In this document: positions 12,016-24,296 of the stretch, piece after piece
Numbering within the stretch: position 1 is the stretch's first letter
Layout: each line of letters opens with the position of its first letter
From: Dermacentor variabilis
Lineage: Eukaryota; Arthropoda; Arachnida; Ixodida; Ixodidae
DNA: 64,000 nt
Direction: 5' to 3'
NCBI RefSeq assembly: GCF_050947875.1
Contig: NC_134576.1
Span: 51,770,255 to 51,834,254 of the forward strand
Made by a program: the position numbers and the translations under genes
Notes under the pieces: generated by a model
What the model saw: only the letters and a program-made list of their open reading frames with translations
Databases searched by the model: none
Told to the model about the DNA's origin: nothing

Positions 12016-12198
12016 GAGGAAAAGAGATAAGTAGAAGGCAGGGAGGTTAACCAGAATAACGTCCGGTTGGCTACCCTACACCGGGGGACTGGGGAAGGGG
12101 GAAACAAAGATAACAGGGAGAGAGAGAGGAAGGAAGGAAAGAAGGAAATTGCGGTGATTTCGTTGACGTGTGTGGTCTTACCGAAATTGCAATAATAG

Positions 12199-15100
12199 TC
12201 ACAGATGGTCGCACAAGCCCGTCGTCCTTAAGCACAAAAGCGCCTTCACCGCTTTATAGGCCGACGGACGACGGGGTCGGTGCTCCAGCAGCACCTGCAC
12301 AGAAAGCGGCCAATTGTCCAGTTTTTGGAAAGCTTTAGCAAGTTCTTGTCTCTCTGGGGTGTATCGTGCACAGTGGCACAGCAGGTGGTCGATTTTTTCT
12401 TCGGTACCACAGACCTCGCATTCTGCACTGTCAGTCATTCCAATTAATGTAGATTATGCTTTTGTGAAGGCAACTCCTAACCAAAGACAACAGAGAAGCG
12501 TAGCTTCACGTCGAGGAAGTCCGAGTGGAGGTCAGAGTTGCAGGGAGGGGTTTAGTCGATGCAGTCGTGTAAGTCGTAAGTTTGGCGAGTTCCACTCGGT
12601 CAGTGTGAGACTGCGTGCCAGGTGTCGAAGCTGCCTTGCGGTGTCTGTCCACGAAAGCGGAATCGGAACGCTGTGCTCTTCTTGATGTGCTGTGCGAGCA
12701 GCGTTATCGGCGGAATCATTGCCACTGATTCCACAATGGCCAGGTACCCATTGAAAAACGACCTCGTGACCTTTTTGTTGGACGTGATGGTAAAGTTTCG
12801 CGACTTCGTATGTCAATTGGTCATGGCATCCGCGTCGGAGAACTGACTGCGTGCACTGTAATGCCGGTTTTGAATCACAGAACACTGCCCATTTTGTAGG
12901 TCTTTCAGAATCAATGAATTCTAGTGCTCGACGCAGGGCCGTTAGTTCTGCCGCCGTTGAGGTCGTGACATGCGATGTCTTGAACCGCAGTGTCATTCCT
13001 CGCGTTGGTATAACCACGGCACAGCAGAACTGCACGACGTAGTCGATCCATCGGTATAGATGTGCACGTGATTGCTGTACTTCTCATGCAAAAGAAGTAA
13101 GCTCAGCTGTTTTAGAGCAGGGGCCGGTGTATCTGTCTTCTTCTGTAGTCCTGGAATCATTATATGTACTTGTGGACGGCTCAAACACCACGGAGGAAAC
13201 GCTGCCTTGGCCGCAAGTGCGTACCCTGAAGTAAACGACGCACGATGTGCACTGACAATACCGCTAAATGTCGGGCAGGGCCTTGCAGCAGTGAGGCTCG
13301 CCAAGTGGTGAGAAGGGGTCCTAGCATAATGCCTGAGATGCATAACCATTGTCTCAACGGTAATGTGCGTCGTGATTTTGTAATCCTGCGCAACGGCAAT
13401 GGTTTCAGCCGTTGATGCACTGCGTGGTAAGCCAAGACATATCTTAAGGGCTTGGGCTTGAATACTCTGAATTGTACGCAGGTTAGCCTTGCAGGTGTTG
13501 GATATTGCAGGCAGGCTGTATTGCAGGAAACCAACGAACAACGCCATGTACAGCTGTAACATAGCGCGTGTAGATACTCCCCAACTTTTTCCTGCAAGGA
13601 ACCTGAACAGGTAACAGATAGCAGTCAGCCGCTTTTTCACGTAATTCACGGGTGGAGTCCAAGATAGGTCTCTGTCAATTACGACTCCCAAGAACCTGTG
13701 ACTTCTGCTGTATGGTATAAGTTGCCCGTTAATTGATACGCCGTAAGCAGACATTCGCTTCCTCGTGAATGCCACCATTGCGCACTTCCCGCATGAAATT
13801 TCAAGTCCTTGTTCACGAAGGTAGGAAGATGTCATTGTGGCTGCCTTCTGAAGCCGAGCGCGAAGCTGAAGTCGTGTCACACCTGATGCCCAAAATGCAG
13901 ATGTCGTCCGCATAGCTGGAAAGTCGTACGGTGCTTGGCAGATTGTCAACTAATCCACAGAGGGTGAGATTGAAAATAGTCGGGCTAAGCACTCCGCCTT
14001 GAGGCTCCTCGGCTACCGTAATGCTCGGATGTCGGGCCATTTTCTGTGTGCACGTAGAATGGTCTCCTCTGTAAGTAGCTGCACACCCACATCTACATCT
14101 TACCACCAAGTCCGACGGCTTCTAACGTGCTAAGGATGGCTTCATGGGTGACACTATCATAAGCCCCTTTAATGTCTAGAAACAGAGCAGCAGATAGTCG
14201 CTTACAGGCCTTTTGGTGTAGCACAAATGTTATCAAGTCAACAACGTTGTCTGTTGAAGAACGTCCACGTCTGAATCCGGTCATAGCATCTGGGTAGATT
14301 TCATAGTACTCTAAGTACCATTTCAGACGTGTCAAAATCATTCTTTCCATTGTTTTTTCGACACAGCTGGCAAGTGCGATCGGACGGTATGAGGAAATGT
14401 CCAAAGGCGACTTGCCAGCTTTGAGAAGTGGAATAAGGCGAGTTGACTTCCATTCTTGCGGAACCATACCCGTCTGCCAGTAGTCGTTGTACAGGAGCAA
14501 GAGTGCCTTCCGAGCTTGGTCTCCTAGGTAACACAGGGCACGGTATACAATGCCGCTAGGTTCTGGCGCTGAAGAACGCCTGCACAAAGCCAGCGCAGCT
14601 TCTAGTTCTTCCATAGACAAAGGGCATTCCATACGAGGCTCGCGTGAGAACAGTGTGTGGTCGAGCGTTCCCGTACCCGTTCCATCGGAATTTGCGTCGC
14701 CAGCAATCTTTCTGCAGAAAGATTCAGCGACGTCAATATCTCTACATTGTAGATGGAGTGCCAGAGATTTAAACGGGTGGCGCTGACCAGAGGTTGTGCG
14801 AAGGCCACGAACAGTCCTCCATATAAGCGACAAAGGTTTTCGCGGATCCAAGGACTCGCAAAAGGATACCCATTGTCAAGAAGCCAGCTTGTTCATGTGA
14901 CGCTGTATTTTATTTTGTGTTCGTCTAGCCAATCTCAAATCATAATTGGACTTTGTGCGTCTATATCTTCGCTCCGCGCAACGGCGAATTGCTCCAAGTT
15001 TCGCTAGTTCGATGTCGAAATCGGTGCGGGAAGAACTCTTCGAAAGCAAATGCGTGGCTGTTTGTATGGCATCCTTCATCGCGCCCTGTAGGTTATAGGA

Positions 15101-15854
15101 GGTGCCGTCACGACAACAGGTTTCCATTATTATTTTGTATTTAGGCCAATCGGTGCACTGGATGGTTCTGGAAGACTTGGAGCTAGTCAAACCTTCGATC
15201 TTCAAATAGGTTGGGATGTGGTCGCTACCCCGTGTTTCTAAATCCGACAGCCAGTGCGCTCTTCTCGATAGCGAACGTGAAACGAAGGTAAGGTCCAAGC
15301 AGCTACTATACGCCGATCCACGCAGATAAGTAGGGCTTCCATCATTTGATAGGCAAAATTCAAGTTCATAGGCAAAGGACACCAACGTTCTGCCTCTAGA
15401 GTTCACTTTGGAGCTTCCCCATAGGTAATGGTGGGTGTTAGTCACCAGTGAGCACCCACGGCTGTGGAGTCGATGTCAAAATTCCCCGTAAGCGCTCACA
15501 ACACAGACGGCTTGTTGGAGATAAATAGGCTCCAAGAATTGTGAATGTGAGCTTTTTCTTCTTCACTGTTAAGCAAACGTATTCATTTGCTTCGTCAGGA
15601 GGCACTGGGTGATGTACATAAGTCAAGTCACGGCGTATAAACACAACCTTGCTGCACTCTCCCTGGGTAGACGACATAAAGCACTCATACCCGGACAGTC
15701 TGATAGGAGCCGACAGGTTGGGCTCGCAAATCACGATAATGGGGAATTCATGCGTTAAAAGAAACTGTCTAAAGTCGGACATGCGTGACCTAAGCCCTCT
15801 GGCGTTCCACTGAAAGACAGATGCATTCTTGACCTCCTCTTGAAACGATGACAA
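12199..15854 (-). pseudogene. LINE B ORF2 (endonuclease - RT - RNase H), frameshifted
   Basis: The reading passes through successive frames: 15,854-15,438 (endonuclease N-terminus, FQWNARGLRSR, ICEPNLSAP), 15,445-14,876 (NTHHYLWGS, LDLTFVS, SDHIP), 14,851-14,093 (RT: SYRPIALASCVEKTMERMI, GFRRGRSSTDN, LDIKGAYDSV), 14,109-13,813 (PQGGVLSPTIFN, YADD), 13,949-12,993 (RT thumb, then YTDGS of RNase H), 13,035-12,532 (CDSKPAL, WVPGHCGISGNDSAD) and 12,438-12,199 (Cys-His tail CEVCGTEEKIDHLLCHC). A small deletion lies inside the GDFN-type endonuclease motif near 15,440. There is a stop between the endonuclease and RT, and stops near 12,532. No functional protein can be made. Confidence 0.88.
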
Positions 15855-15870
15855 TTCTCGGGCCGTAGTT

Positions 15871-17204
15871 TTACCCTAGAGCCGCAAGCACCGGACTCAA
15901 AGTGTCCAGCCCCTGCAGTGCGCTCTGTGCCGACGGGGTTTTCATGCTGTTCAGTAGAATGCGCATGGCGTCCATAAGTGACTTAAGCATCACTATGACT
16001 TGGCGATCCTCTGTCGTCGTCGCATCCGCGGTTCGTGAGGTCATTGAGGGCGGCGCAATTTGATGTGACTCCGATGCAGGTTGTGCTCGTGGAAGTGTAG
16101 GCCACTCTTCAGGAGGTGTGCGACTTGGCCCTTTCTTCGTTTTCGCAGTGTCTGTCTTTGTGGAAGTCGGCGTTGATACGGTAGCCGCTTTGCCGGAAGA
16201 TGGTGTGTATCTTTCAGTAGATGTAACTCTTCGTGATGCTCTTTGTTGGCGATGTCGTCGTCGCCTGAGAGTAGCGGCAGCCTCTCTGTGTGTTGAATGG
16301 TCCCGTACCATACGTTTGAGTACTGCTCGCTCGTTCCTCACCCGCGGGCAATCATTGGATGAGGCCTCATGAGTACCATGACAGTTAGGGCACTTTAACA
16401 CAGTTGCGCGGCAGGCATCCGCTGAATCAGATTCAGCGCACCGTGGATACACGAGGTTATTCCTACAGACACCTTTTGCGTTTCCCATCTTGCAGCATTT
16501 GTAGCATTGCAGGGGCTTCGGTACGTATGGGCGGACTGGATGGCGGACGTGGCCAACTTTGGCGTGTGAGGGAAGGCTGTCTCCCTCAAACAACAGCTTC
16601 AGGCAACGTGTGTTGCCAAGTCTTGTGATGTGCGTGATAAGAGTGCCTTCTGTAGTTGGCTTTATTAATATCGGTAAGTCGCCGGTTGGTATAGAAATAT
16701 CGACATCATAAATGACGCCGACAGTGCCATTGCAGCCTGTAGGTATCATAGATCGCACTTGTACTTTGTCGATTTCCGTTACGTGCCGCAGGCTTTGCAG
16801 TGCACTACGGTGTAGAACATGTACTGCAAGGACATTCTTCCGTGTGTTTATTCTCACGTCCTTTATCTCGTTTGGCGCGATTTCCTCAAGAAACGCAGAA
16901 AGGACTTGCCTGTTTAGGAGTCGCAGATTGGACACTGGGTCCACAAGCATGAAGAGCATAGTGTACGGCCAGCGCTGTGGTTTTGTCTTCACGGTGGAGA
17001 CACTTGGCGACGAAGATCTCCGTATCAGTCTTCTTTTTGTGGTTCGCCTCATGACAAGTGTGAAATCGTCGTCCGACGAGTGACGCTGTCCGAGTACAAC
17101 TCGGTTGCCTCGCTGTCCGTGTCAATTGACGCATTTCCACGTTTCCTGGACGCGACCCCACGTGATGGCTTGGCTCCAGGAAGGTCTTCGAGGGCTTCAT
17201 CCAT
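15871..17204 (-). pseudogene. LINE B ORF1 (Gag-like, CCHC zinc knuckles)
   Basis: ORF1 of such LINEs encodes an RNA-binding particle protein. The 393-codon frame at 17,052-15,871 has a basic N-terminus (MRRTTKRRLIRRSSS), a middle domain, then Cys-rich knuckles (CYKCCKMGNAKGVC and CPNCHGTHEASSNDC, about residues 190-240) and a Ser/Thr/Pro-rich C-terminus. An ATG at 17,204-17,202 begins a 5' extension rich in acidic and Ser residues that shifts out of frame near 17,085, so the original start was probably there and a one-base change separates it from the main frame. The ORF1 stop and the likely ORF2 start are about 16 bp apart. Confidence 0.85.
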
Positions 17205-17292
17205 TGCCGCAACAAGGGAGCGGCAGGTCCCAGAGTTTGGAACGAAACAAAGCGAGACAAAGGTACAAGCGTTCTATGATAGAAACACTTCC

Positions 17293-17307
17293 AAAGGTTA
17301 GTATGAA
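17293..17307. repeat. Target-site duplication, right copy
   Basis: AAAGGTTAGTATGAA pairs with the copy at 12,001-12,015 and marks the 5' end of LINE B. BEL/Pao coding resumes directly after it. Confidence 0.8.
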
Positions 17308-17830
17308 GCATTAGATCAGTAATGGCGTAAGCTATCGGAGAAAGACTGATATACAGAGAAGAGATGCAAAGAATCACAACTCAAGTTGAAGCAGTCCTTA
17401 ATATCAGGCCGTTGACATACCTGTGCAGCGAACTGGATGAGCGTCTGCCTATTGCACTGGCTGATGTAATACGTGGAAAGCATAGGCTCAAAAACATTAC
17501 CGAAGGGGAAGAAAAAAAACCAGCATTGAACCAATGGGGAGAAATAAACAAAGAATCACGAAATAACGGTGGAAAAATCGAGCAGGGAATATCTGAAAGA
17601 ATAGAGAGAGCGATGTAACGCAAGAAAGCAAGAAACGACAGTGAACCGAACAGATATCGTTTTGATCGGTGCACACACCCTTAGAGCCTATCTGGAATCT
17701 GGCTAAGGTCATGGAATTTTATTCTGCAGTAGATGAGAAGCCGCGCTCCTGTCTTTTAAAAACCAAAGGAAAACTCGTTCGGAGACCTGCACAACACACT
17801 TACACACTTGAACGTTCATTCACTGATGAT
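17308..17830 (+). pseudogene. BEL/Pao pol remnant, right part (integrase C-terminus)
   Basis: This continues the integrase interrupted at 12.0 kb. EEMQRITTQVEAVLNIRPLTY at about 17,358-17,420 matches the conserved BEL/Pao segment E-V-E-x-V-L-N-x-R-P-L-T-Y. The C-terminal block WNLAKVMEFYSAVDEK (17,692-17,739) and LLKTKGKLVRRPAQH (17,752-17,796) match the R-x-C-x-x-K-T-x-x-G-x-x-x-R-P family ending. The codon phase at 17,298 agrees with the phase on the left side of the LINE once one duplication copy is discounted. In-frame stops show that decay is advanced on both sides. No 3' LTR was recognised. Confidence 0.8.
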
Positions 17831-19058
17831 AAGGAGACTTTTCGTGGGCCGGAGGCTATTGAAGCTCTTGGCAGTAGACGGGACGAGAAAGAAGGCTGCG
17901 GGTACAAAAGGTGCGCGCAGTAAAAGCAACAAAAAAAGGAGAGTCTTGATTTCGCTCGCATCGAACCCAGCTGCCTCGTCTCGTTTTTGCGACAGCTACA
18001 CTTACATGTTCATAGGGTTACATATCTTATTTATTTATTATTGTTTGCGGCATACAACTTTCCCATTCCTCACCGACAGAGTTCAAGATATCGCCTCCGC
18101 AAAAACTACGATGAAAGAGTTGGCCCGACACACCAGACGTATGCAAACCTTGCGCTTCGCTGGCAGCGAACACGAAATCACAGCATACGTCGTCGCCCCA
18201 ATGACTTCTCCTATGGTGGGTTACAAGGCATCCCGGGCGACAGCCCCGGTCAAGAACGCTTCCACAACCTATACTCATCGGGACATAAAATAGGTGGAAT
18301 CTGGGCTTTTCCCTCAAAACACCATAAAAAACACCACATCCCACGCTCGACCCCATGTAAGCCAGACGTTAGCCAACAGCTTACCGGTATCATAACCAGC
18401 TAATAGAAACAAGAACAGAAAATCATAAACTTTGGAGAATCGGCAACCACGAGCAATTCTGCGCCATAATAACCAAAGAAGAAAGAAGAAACTAGTCCTC
18501 AATCTCTTCTTTCTCACTGATATTTTCTACCTTCATTAGAACCTCTCTCTAAATTGGGTAGTTATGTATGGCTATAACGACTCCGGCTCTATCCTCTGAT
18601 TTCTTTCCGCCAATTCTCCAAACTTATCTAGCAAATATCGAGTGCTCACCAGTTAATGCTTCAACTCACTTTGGATGCCAAAGCTTCTGGACGTTCGTTC
18701 CGATTCTTGCTGGGCGAATACCTTGGCATTCCATTACTATGCACGCGCCGAGTCGCCTCCAGAATTTGCTGCAGCAGGCACATGTCTGGTCGTGTTGCGA
18801 ATGTTTGCTCCGATACGTTTTCTTCCCCAAGCACTTAGCTCGGGCCTCAATTGGAAAGGCTTTGTGTTATAGCACCGATTTCTCCGCCTACTTTTCTTTT
18901 TCTTCCGATTGCACATCTCCGTGATCTTACTTGTTTCCCTACTTTGCATCCGACTCACTGTCTCTGTTTCTCTCATTTTCTTTTTGACGACTCCTGGTTG
19001 TCGATTTGCACTTTTAATTACCCCTACTTGGTTACTAACCTTTTTTTACCCTTTTCGT
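17831..19058. other. No gene recognised
   Basis: Frames of up to 161 codons occur around 17.8-18.4 kb but are low in recognisable features and are disrupted in all phases. The segment 18,500-19,050 is pyrimidine-rich on the plus strand. Nothing supports a gene. Confidence 0.4.
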
Positions 19059-20202
19059 CTATTTTGTGTCCATTCTCTTGAGGTACAGATAATTGTGCAC
19101 ATTAGCCGGCCATTTATTTTCGTTCATGTTCCCGAGACTTTCTTCAAAATAAAATTTGCTGTGCGCTTCTCTGACTTCAGAAGGAGCCCAGCCAATGTCA
19201 CCCTCCACTACCTCATCTGTCATTTTACTGTAGGCCATAGTTGCCAATCGGCTCACAGGCCTTGGGTTAGGTTCCGACCACGACAAGATCTTTGATTTTA
19301 GCGTAGAATGGAATTTTCAAACGTCACCACTTGCAGCCTTACTTCTTTCAGAACTCCTAGCACCACCTCGTTTTTATTGTAGCCCCAAATGGCTCTACGT
19401 ATAATTATTGCTGCTTCCACTTCATCCTCAGAATATCTTGCTGGATGTTTGAGTAGGTCTTTCCTTCGTCTATGTATACACATAGGTATTTATATCGTTT
19501 GACTGTGGATCTGACTTGCTGTTGAATGTACACAACGCAATTAGTCGTCTCTTCATTAAAGATCGAACTTCCTGTTTGCTCTGTGCTAAACTTAAGGCCT
19601 AAGTTAGTTGCTTAATCGCAACACGTATTGTCAGGTTTCTGTAAAAACCTTGTATTGTGCTCAAGTAGTGCCATATCGTCGACATATATCGGCCCAGGGA
19701 CCCTGTGTTGCCCCTTTTGCCCAATTACCTATGTAAAGCAAGTCAAAAAGTCAAAGTTACCCTTTTCCAGTCATCCTTATATGCCTTTAACATAAAGCGT
19801 GAACAAAAATGGAGACAGTGATAATTCTTGCCTCAGTCCTCAGCTAATTTCCACTAGTTCGCATTTAGGGCCTTCCCATGGAACTTGTACTCGGTTTTCC
19901 TGGGGATCTCGCAACGACACCATGAAATCATCTTCTGTGCCCTCGGGCTTTCCAATATTTCACAGCACTTGATGGTCTATCATGTCGTAAACGTCCTTAT
20001 TATCTATAAATGCTATTCGTAAAGGTATATCCCGTCCATTAAGCACTATAGGGGCATTCGGCATCAGTTTACTACGCTCTCTCCCCACAATCGATCTACT
20101 ATCAAAAACTACCGCTATCACCATCAGACAAATAAGCAAAGCGTTCCACATCAAAAAGTTGGGCGCGCATACATATGTGAGTGAGCCTTCGGCCCGTATC
20201 AA
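19059..20202 (-). pseudogene. Decayed LINE reverse transcriptase
   Basis: In several broken frames the minus strand carries an RT order: IAFIDNKDVYDMIDHQVL near 20,020-19,965 (motif with the first catalytic Asp), SPFLFTLYV near 19,800, YVDDMALLEHN near 19,680 (catalytic YxDD), YKYLCVYIDEGKTYSNIQQ near 19,480 and a thumb-like segment GDIGWAPSEVREAHSKF near 19,200. Every block is separated by stops or shifts. The clade was not assigned; it differs from the RTE, I-superfamily and CR1/L2-like copies elsewhere in the window. Confidence 0.65.
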
Positions 20203-21119
20203 TGATAAAGAACTTCCATTTTTAAATTTATCATGTTAATTCAAGTGTTGTTGCCCTTTTATTTTCTTTCTTTATTTTCTTTCCCTTCTTGCGAAGGGGT
20301 GTGACTAGGCTTTTTGTTCGCGTGTATGTTTTTGTAGATTTTATACTATAAACCTTCTTATTGTTCTTGGTTTTCTACGTATGCGTGGCGGAGATTTGTG
20401 AAATGTACTCGCAGTAAACTTCAGTTCTAAGTGCAGCGTTGTCCTGTCCAATCCTTTTACTTGTGCTCACGTCCGTGCTTCCTGGAACTCCTTATATGCT
20501 CACTATGCACCATCTGGCCCAGCAAACCCCATTACTAGGCCATAAAAGAGAGAAAGGACGGAACAATAGCAATAAAGGTCTGAAAAAACGAGGGCTTGGT
20601 AATTGTAAAATTGTGTTCGCTATGTTGCATTCAAATGAAGACTATGTGGAAATGAAGTTTGTTTATTCTAATGTCTACATATTACATTTCCTAAGGCTTA
20701 TGAAGCCAACCGATATCCCGAAGATAAGCAAACAACAAGCTTGAAGCCTGCTGCTTAAGACCTAATGTGCTTCTCAATATCAGTGGTGCCTGACAAACTT
20801 TGGTAAGTTCAAATAACAAACGCCACGGTTATTTATATTTTGTTGAAATTTGAAGATGACACCATATAAACGAACAGCGAGGCTGCGCATTCGGGTATTC
20901 GCATGGCTATTGGGGAAATATAGGAAGCATGGTTTCTGTGGGCTGATGGTAATACTGAGTGCAATGTGAGCCCTTGCGCCTACAAAAAGAAGCCTGTGGC
21001 AGAAAGCATATTTCTTGCCCTTGAACTGGATTATTCGAAGAGGTGGACACTAGTATCACAAGAAATCAACACACCTACTCAACTAATTAACAAAAATTCA
21101 CTAACTTCCTTAATTAGTC
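20203..21119. other. No gene recognised
   Basis: AT-rich sequence without recognisable coding. Pyrimidine-rich on the plus strand at 20,240-20,290. Confidence 0.4.
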
Positions 21120-21134
21120 ACCTTTCGCACATAT

Positions 21135-22034
21135 TTGAGTCCGCTTTTATTTTTATTATACGTCAATGATCTGTCTAACTGCCTGTCCTTTTCGAAATGT
21201 ATACTTTATGCAGATGATACTACTATTATTAATTTCAATAAATGTATTACAACCTCAGTATCTAACCTTAATGGCGACTTACACAACCTGCTGGAGTGGT
21301 GCCATACTAACCAGCTACAGATAAACCCGTCTAAAACAAAATTTGTTGTATTCACTTCTCACCAACGAACACTTCACTCCATTCCTCCTATCTTATTGGG
21401 CGGAAGTCCTATCCCTGCAAGTTTTTCATGCAATTATCTTGGCATAGAAGTTGACAAACATCTTAAATTTATTGAACACATAACCAAACTAAAACAGAAT
21501 ATTACCTACGGGATTAGGGTACTTCTAACAGCACGAAACATATTTGACCATCAAACATTACTATCATTATACTTTTCATTTATTCATTCCCACATTAATT
21601 ACTGCGTTACTTGCTGGGGAAACACTTACGTAACCCATTTAAACTCATTGCAAATTCTACAGAATCAGGCTATTGGGATAATTACATTTAGCCCATATAA
21701 CAACAACGCCTCATATCTTTTACGAACTAATCACATTCTTACAGTCACACAACTCGTTAAATATAATCTAGGTACCTTTTCGTTCCGTCAAATCAATTAC
21801 ACACGATGCGATAGCTTGTTACCACAATCTTCTCTATTAAATACTAATATTACCAGGTTTGCAATAAATAGGAACTTCCTTTTACCTAAAATACATACTA
21901 ATTATGGCAAACAGAGCGTCCATTTTTCATCTGTCGCATTCTGGAACACACTACCATTATACATAAAAACACTTAAAATTCACGAATTCAAGAAACAACT
22001 AAAAGATTACATTCTGTCGAATACTGATGCCTAG
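21135..22034 (+). pseudogene. CR1/L2-like reverse transcriptase C-terminal half
   Basis: The open frame of 299 codons starts at SPLLFLLYVNDL, which is RT motif 4 to 5, then ILYADDTTI (catalytic YADD, about residue 25), LLEWCHTNQLQINPSKTKFV, YLGIEVDKHLKF and a thumb/C-terminal domain ending FKKQLKDYIL. Fingers and endonuclease domains are missing because of 5' truncation, so it cannot act. The C-terminal part has no internal stop, which suggests a moderately young copy. The annotated ATG is internal to the original ORF and is not a real start. Confidence 0.8.
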
Positions 22035-22332
22035 TCCATACTCACAACCATTCTTTCAGGGTGCCTTCATTTCATTTTCAATGCCATACAGTTACGTTTC
22101 TGTTTCTGCCTCACATATACATTCGAGTTAACTAATTCTACTGTGTTCTTAACTTCATCTACGCAGTTACTTTGTCAGTTGTCTACGAGATTGTGTTACA
22201 GTGCTCTTTTTCATGACATTTATGCATATGTAATTCTTCAATCATGGTATTCATACTAAAACTTGTAATTTTTCTATGTTAACAATTTGTTGAAAACTGC
22301 TGTACTTTTGTTTTATTACGTTTACTTTGTAA

Positions 22333-22370
22333 AGGAGGTCCCATTGCAGTCTTTGGCTTCGGGACCTCCT
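22333..22370 (+). other. 3' UTR hairpin of the CR1/L2-like LINE
   Basis: AGGAGGTCCC (22,333-22,342) is perfectly complementary to GGGACCTCCT (22,361-22,370) across an 18-nt loop. It lies about 40 bp before AATAAAA. In LINEs such a 3' structure can be the recognition site for the element's own RT; that role is inferred. Confidence 0.75.
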
Positions 22371-22439
22371 CCTGAATATTAACAACTTGTAATCATTCTA
22401 ACGATCTCAATAAAAACCGATTCTGATTCTGATTCTGAT

Positions 22440-22718
22440 TTCAATCTACGAATTGTAGCCGACGAGTTCGCAAGGCGTGTGCCCCTTGGAGCGAACTCTA
22501 AAGGCGACACCAGTTTCGAGGTATTATTTTCAAGTTGTGGGACGATATACGTTGGCGTCCCAGTTACGTTTGTGCTGCAATGCATAAAGGGTTCTGTTAA
22601 AAATGAAAGTTGAGAAACAGTGCATTTTAGGGCATGTTTGATGACGCATTTCTTCGAACTGATGTCATTGTGGACAATCACCCCTAGTGTGTACCTCTTG
22701 CAAGGTCATCGGCGTTAA
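22440..22718. mobile_element. TTAA-bounded MITE, copy 1
   Basis: This segment is homologous, block by block, to the reverse complement of 34,448-34,743: ATCTACGAATTGTAGC, GAGTTCGCAAG, CACCAGTTTCGAG, AACAGTGCATTTT and GTTTGATGACGCAT all recur in order. Its ends are imperfect inverted repeats (GAGTTCGCAAG against GATGACCTTGCAAG) and the right edge has TTAA at 22,715-22,718. The left edge abuts the LINE tail, with TTCAATC in place of TTAATC. No coding. Confidence 0.7.
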
Positions 22719-24229
22719 TTCCTAGATTCCTAAATTAATTAGCTAATGTGGACTTTAATTAGCTAGTTGTAATTAATTAGCTGAATGTGTTCCGATTTTC
22801 CGTGCAAGTAATGTCTGCTCTCTCCGAATAATTCGGCTCAAGGGCTAGAATTGTGCTGTCTGCAACAGGCGATCTTTTTTAAAATTCCGAAACACTTCGG
22901 AACGATCACCCCGTGTTATAGACCAGAACACGATAGTCTCGAACCGGGTGGGCTGAGCGCATACTCCGGAACCCAGCGACCGGCCGCCATTTTCCTTGAG
23001 CTGCCAAGACGCTTTCGCGTGCATGTAGCGTGTGTGTGTTACGGGGTGTTCAATGAGTAAATATGTCTGCCCGCAACATCCATGCACGGAACATCATCGG
23101 GGCGTCACTGCGTCATATATGGATGTGCAAAAACCCAGCGGAAACGAAGCCGATTGCAGAGCACCATTTGCGAAGAACACGATGTATGTACGTCGAGAGC
23201 TGTGCCGCTGTGGCATATTCAGCCGCGCATGTCCTTTTGCCTCTGTATTTGTGTATTTATTCGTGCCTCTCTATGTGTATGCGCCTGTGTACGGGTCTCG
23301 ATTACGCAAAGGCCTTAAGTGGGCTTCGTACAGCGGCTCTCGCCGTAGAACTCCGCACCTGATTCACAAGTAAATGCCGCGAAACTGTTCGCACCGCTAC
23401 AAAGTTCTGACGCTCATGACAATCGAACCCATGCGTAACAGATTGAATTCCGTGCATTGGCGTTAGTGGCCACGAAATTTCGCAATACCTCTCAGCAACT
23501 ATTCGGAACCTTTACGTGTGAAAGCTGGATTGTGTTGCTTATCGTAACTACTGACCAGAGGGCAAGAGCGGCGATGTTTGTTAAAAAAGTATGCATACAT
23601 TACACAATAGACCCGACACGGCTGAACTAATGTTAATTCATTCTTCCGCCATCGGGAGACAAAAAACAGACACATCTGAGCATCCGCGCACGTGCGCTAT
23701 GCTTACTCGTACCTAGGGCATGCCGCCTGTTTTCCAGGTGCGGGCCGCGAGATTTTTCCAGACACTACAACGCGGAGGTAAAGTATATCGCGCACTGCAA
23801 GGCTTTTACTAGTTCATGACGCATTGTCAGACGTGCAAATCAAAGTGGAATAGCCGCAGAACCAATGTTTTCGCATGCAAAGGTAACACGGATTTACCCG
23901 AACGATCCGCTCCGCCTGCGGACGTTGCGCTTGCCCCAGCCATTCCAATTTGCAGCACAATCTTGCCGAGAAGCTGAATTTCACTAACTAAATTCGCTAG
24001 CTAAAATTACCCATCCCGTTCCTTCGTGAAAACTTCAAAGAAATTTCAAAGCGCAAGCATTGCGCCTACCTGTGGTCGCCTCGCTTGGCAGGTCGGAGCC
24101 ATCCCTTATGAAAATGACTGTTGAAATGTTGTTGGCGTATTGTTGAGGAATTGTTGACTCAATAGCCTTTCAACAATACGTCAACAATTATTGAAACCAC
24201 AGAGCAATAACTCAGCAGTAAAGTTGTTG
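22719..24229. other. No gene recognised
   Basis: Frames of 80-113 codons at 22.85-23.37 kb overlap on both strands and match nothing. From about 24,120 the sequence becomes rich in ATTGTTG and CAACAAT, leading into the tandem array. Confidence 0.4.
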
Positions 24230-24296
24230 GGAAGTTCACAACAAAAAGTCGTTGACTAAATTTTGTTGGTATATTGTTATATTGTTGGTATATAGT

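Larger units (their letters stand above)
12016..17292 (-). mobile_element. Complete but decayed two-ORF I-superfamily LINE (LINE B)
   Basis: This is a full-length minus-strand LINE: a 5' leader (17,292-17,205), ORF1 (17,204-15,871), ORF2 (15,854-12,199) and a 3' UTR ending in GCAGGGAGGTTAACCAGA and a purine-rich tail (12,110-12,145). It is flanked by target-site duplications and interrupts a BEL/Pao integrase. ORF1 has one frameshift, while ORF2 has about four frameshifts and several stops, so the copy is dead. Both full length and duplication support a genuine retrotransposition rather than a segmental rearrangement. Confidence 0.85.
21120..22437 (+). mobile_element. 5'-truncated CR1/L2-like LINE
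   Basis: The element begins inside the RT domain at about 21,120 and runs through the C-terminal coding region and a 3' UTR of about 400 bp with a hairpin at 22,333-22,370, an AATAAAAA motif near 22,409 and a terminal (GATTCT)n repeat. Terminal short tandem repeats with a nearby hairpin are typical of CR1/L2-group LINEs. A MITE follows immediately. Confidence 0.75.
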
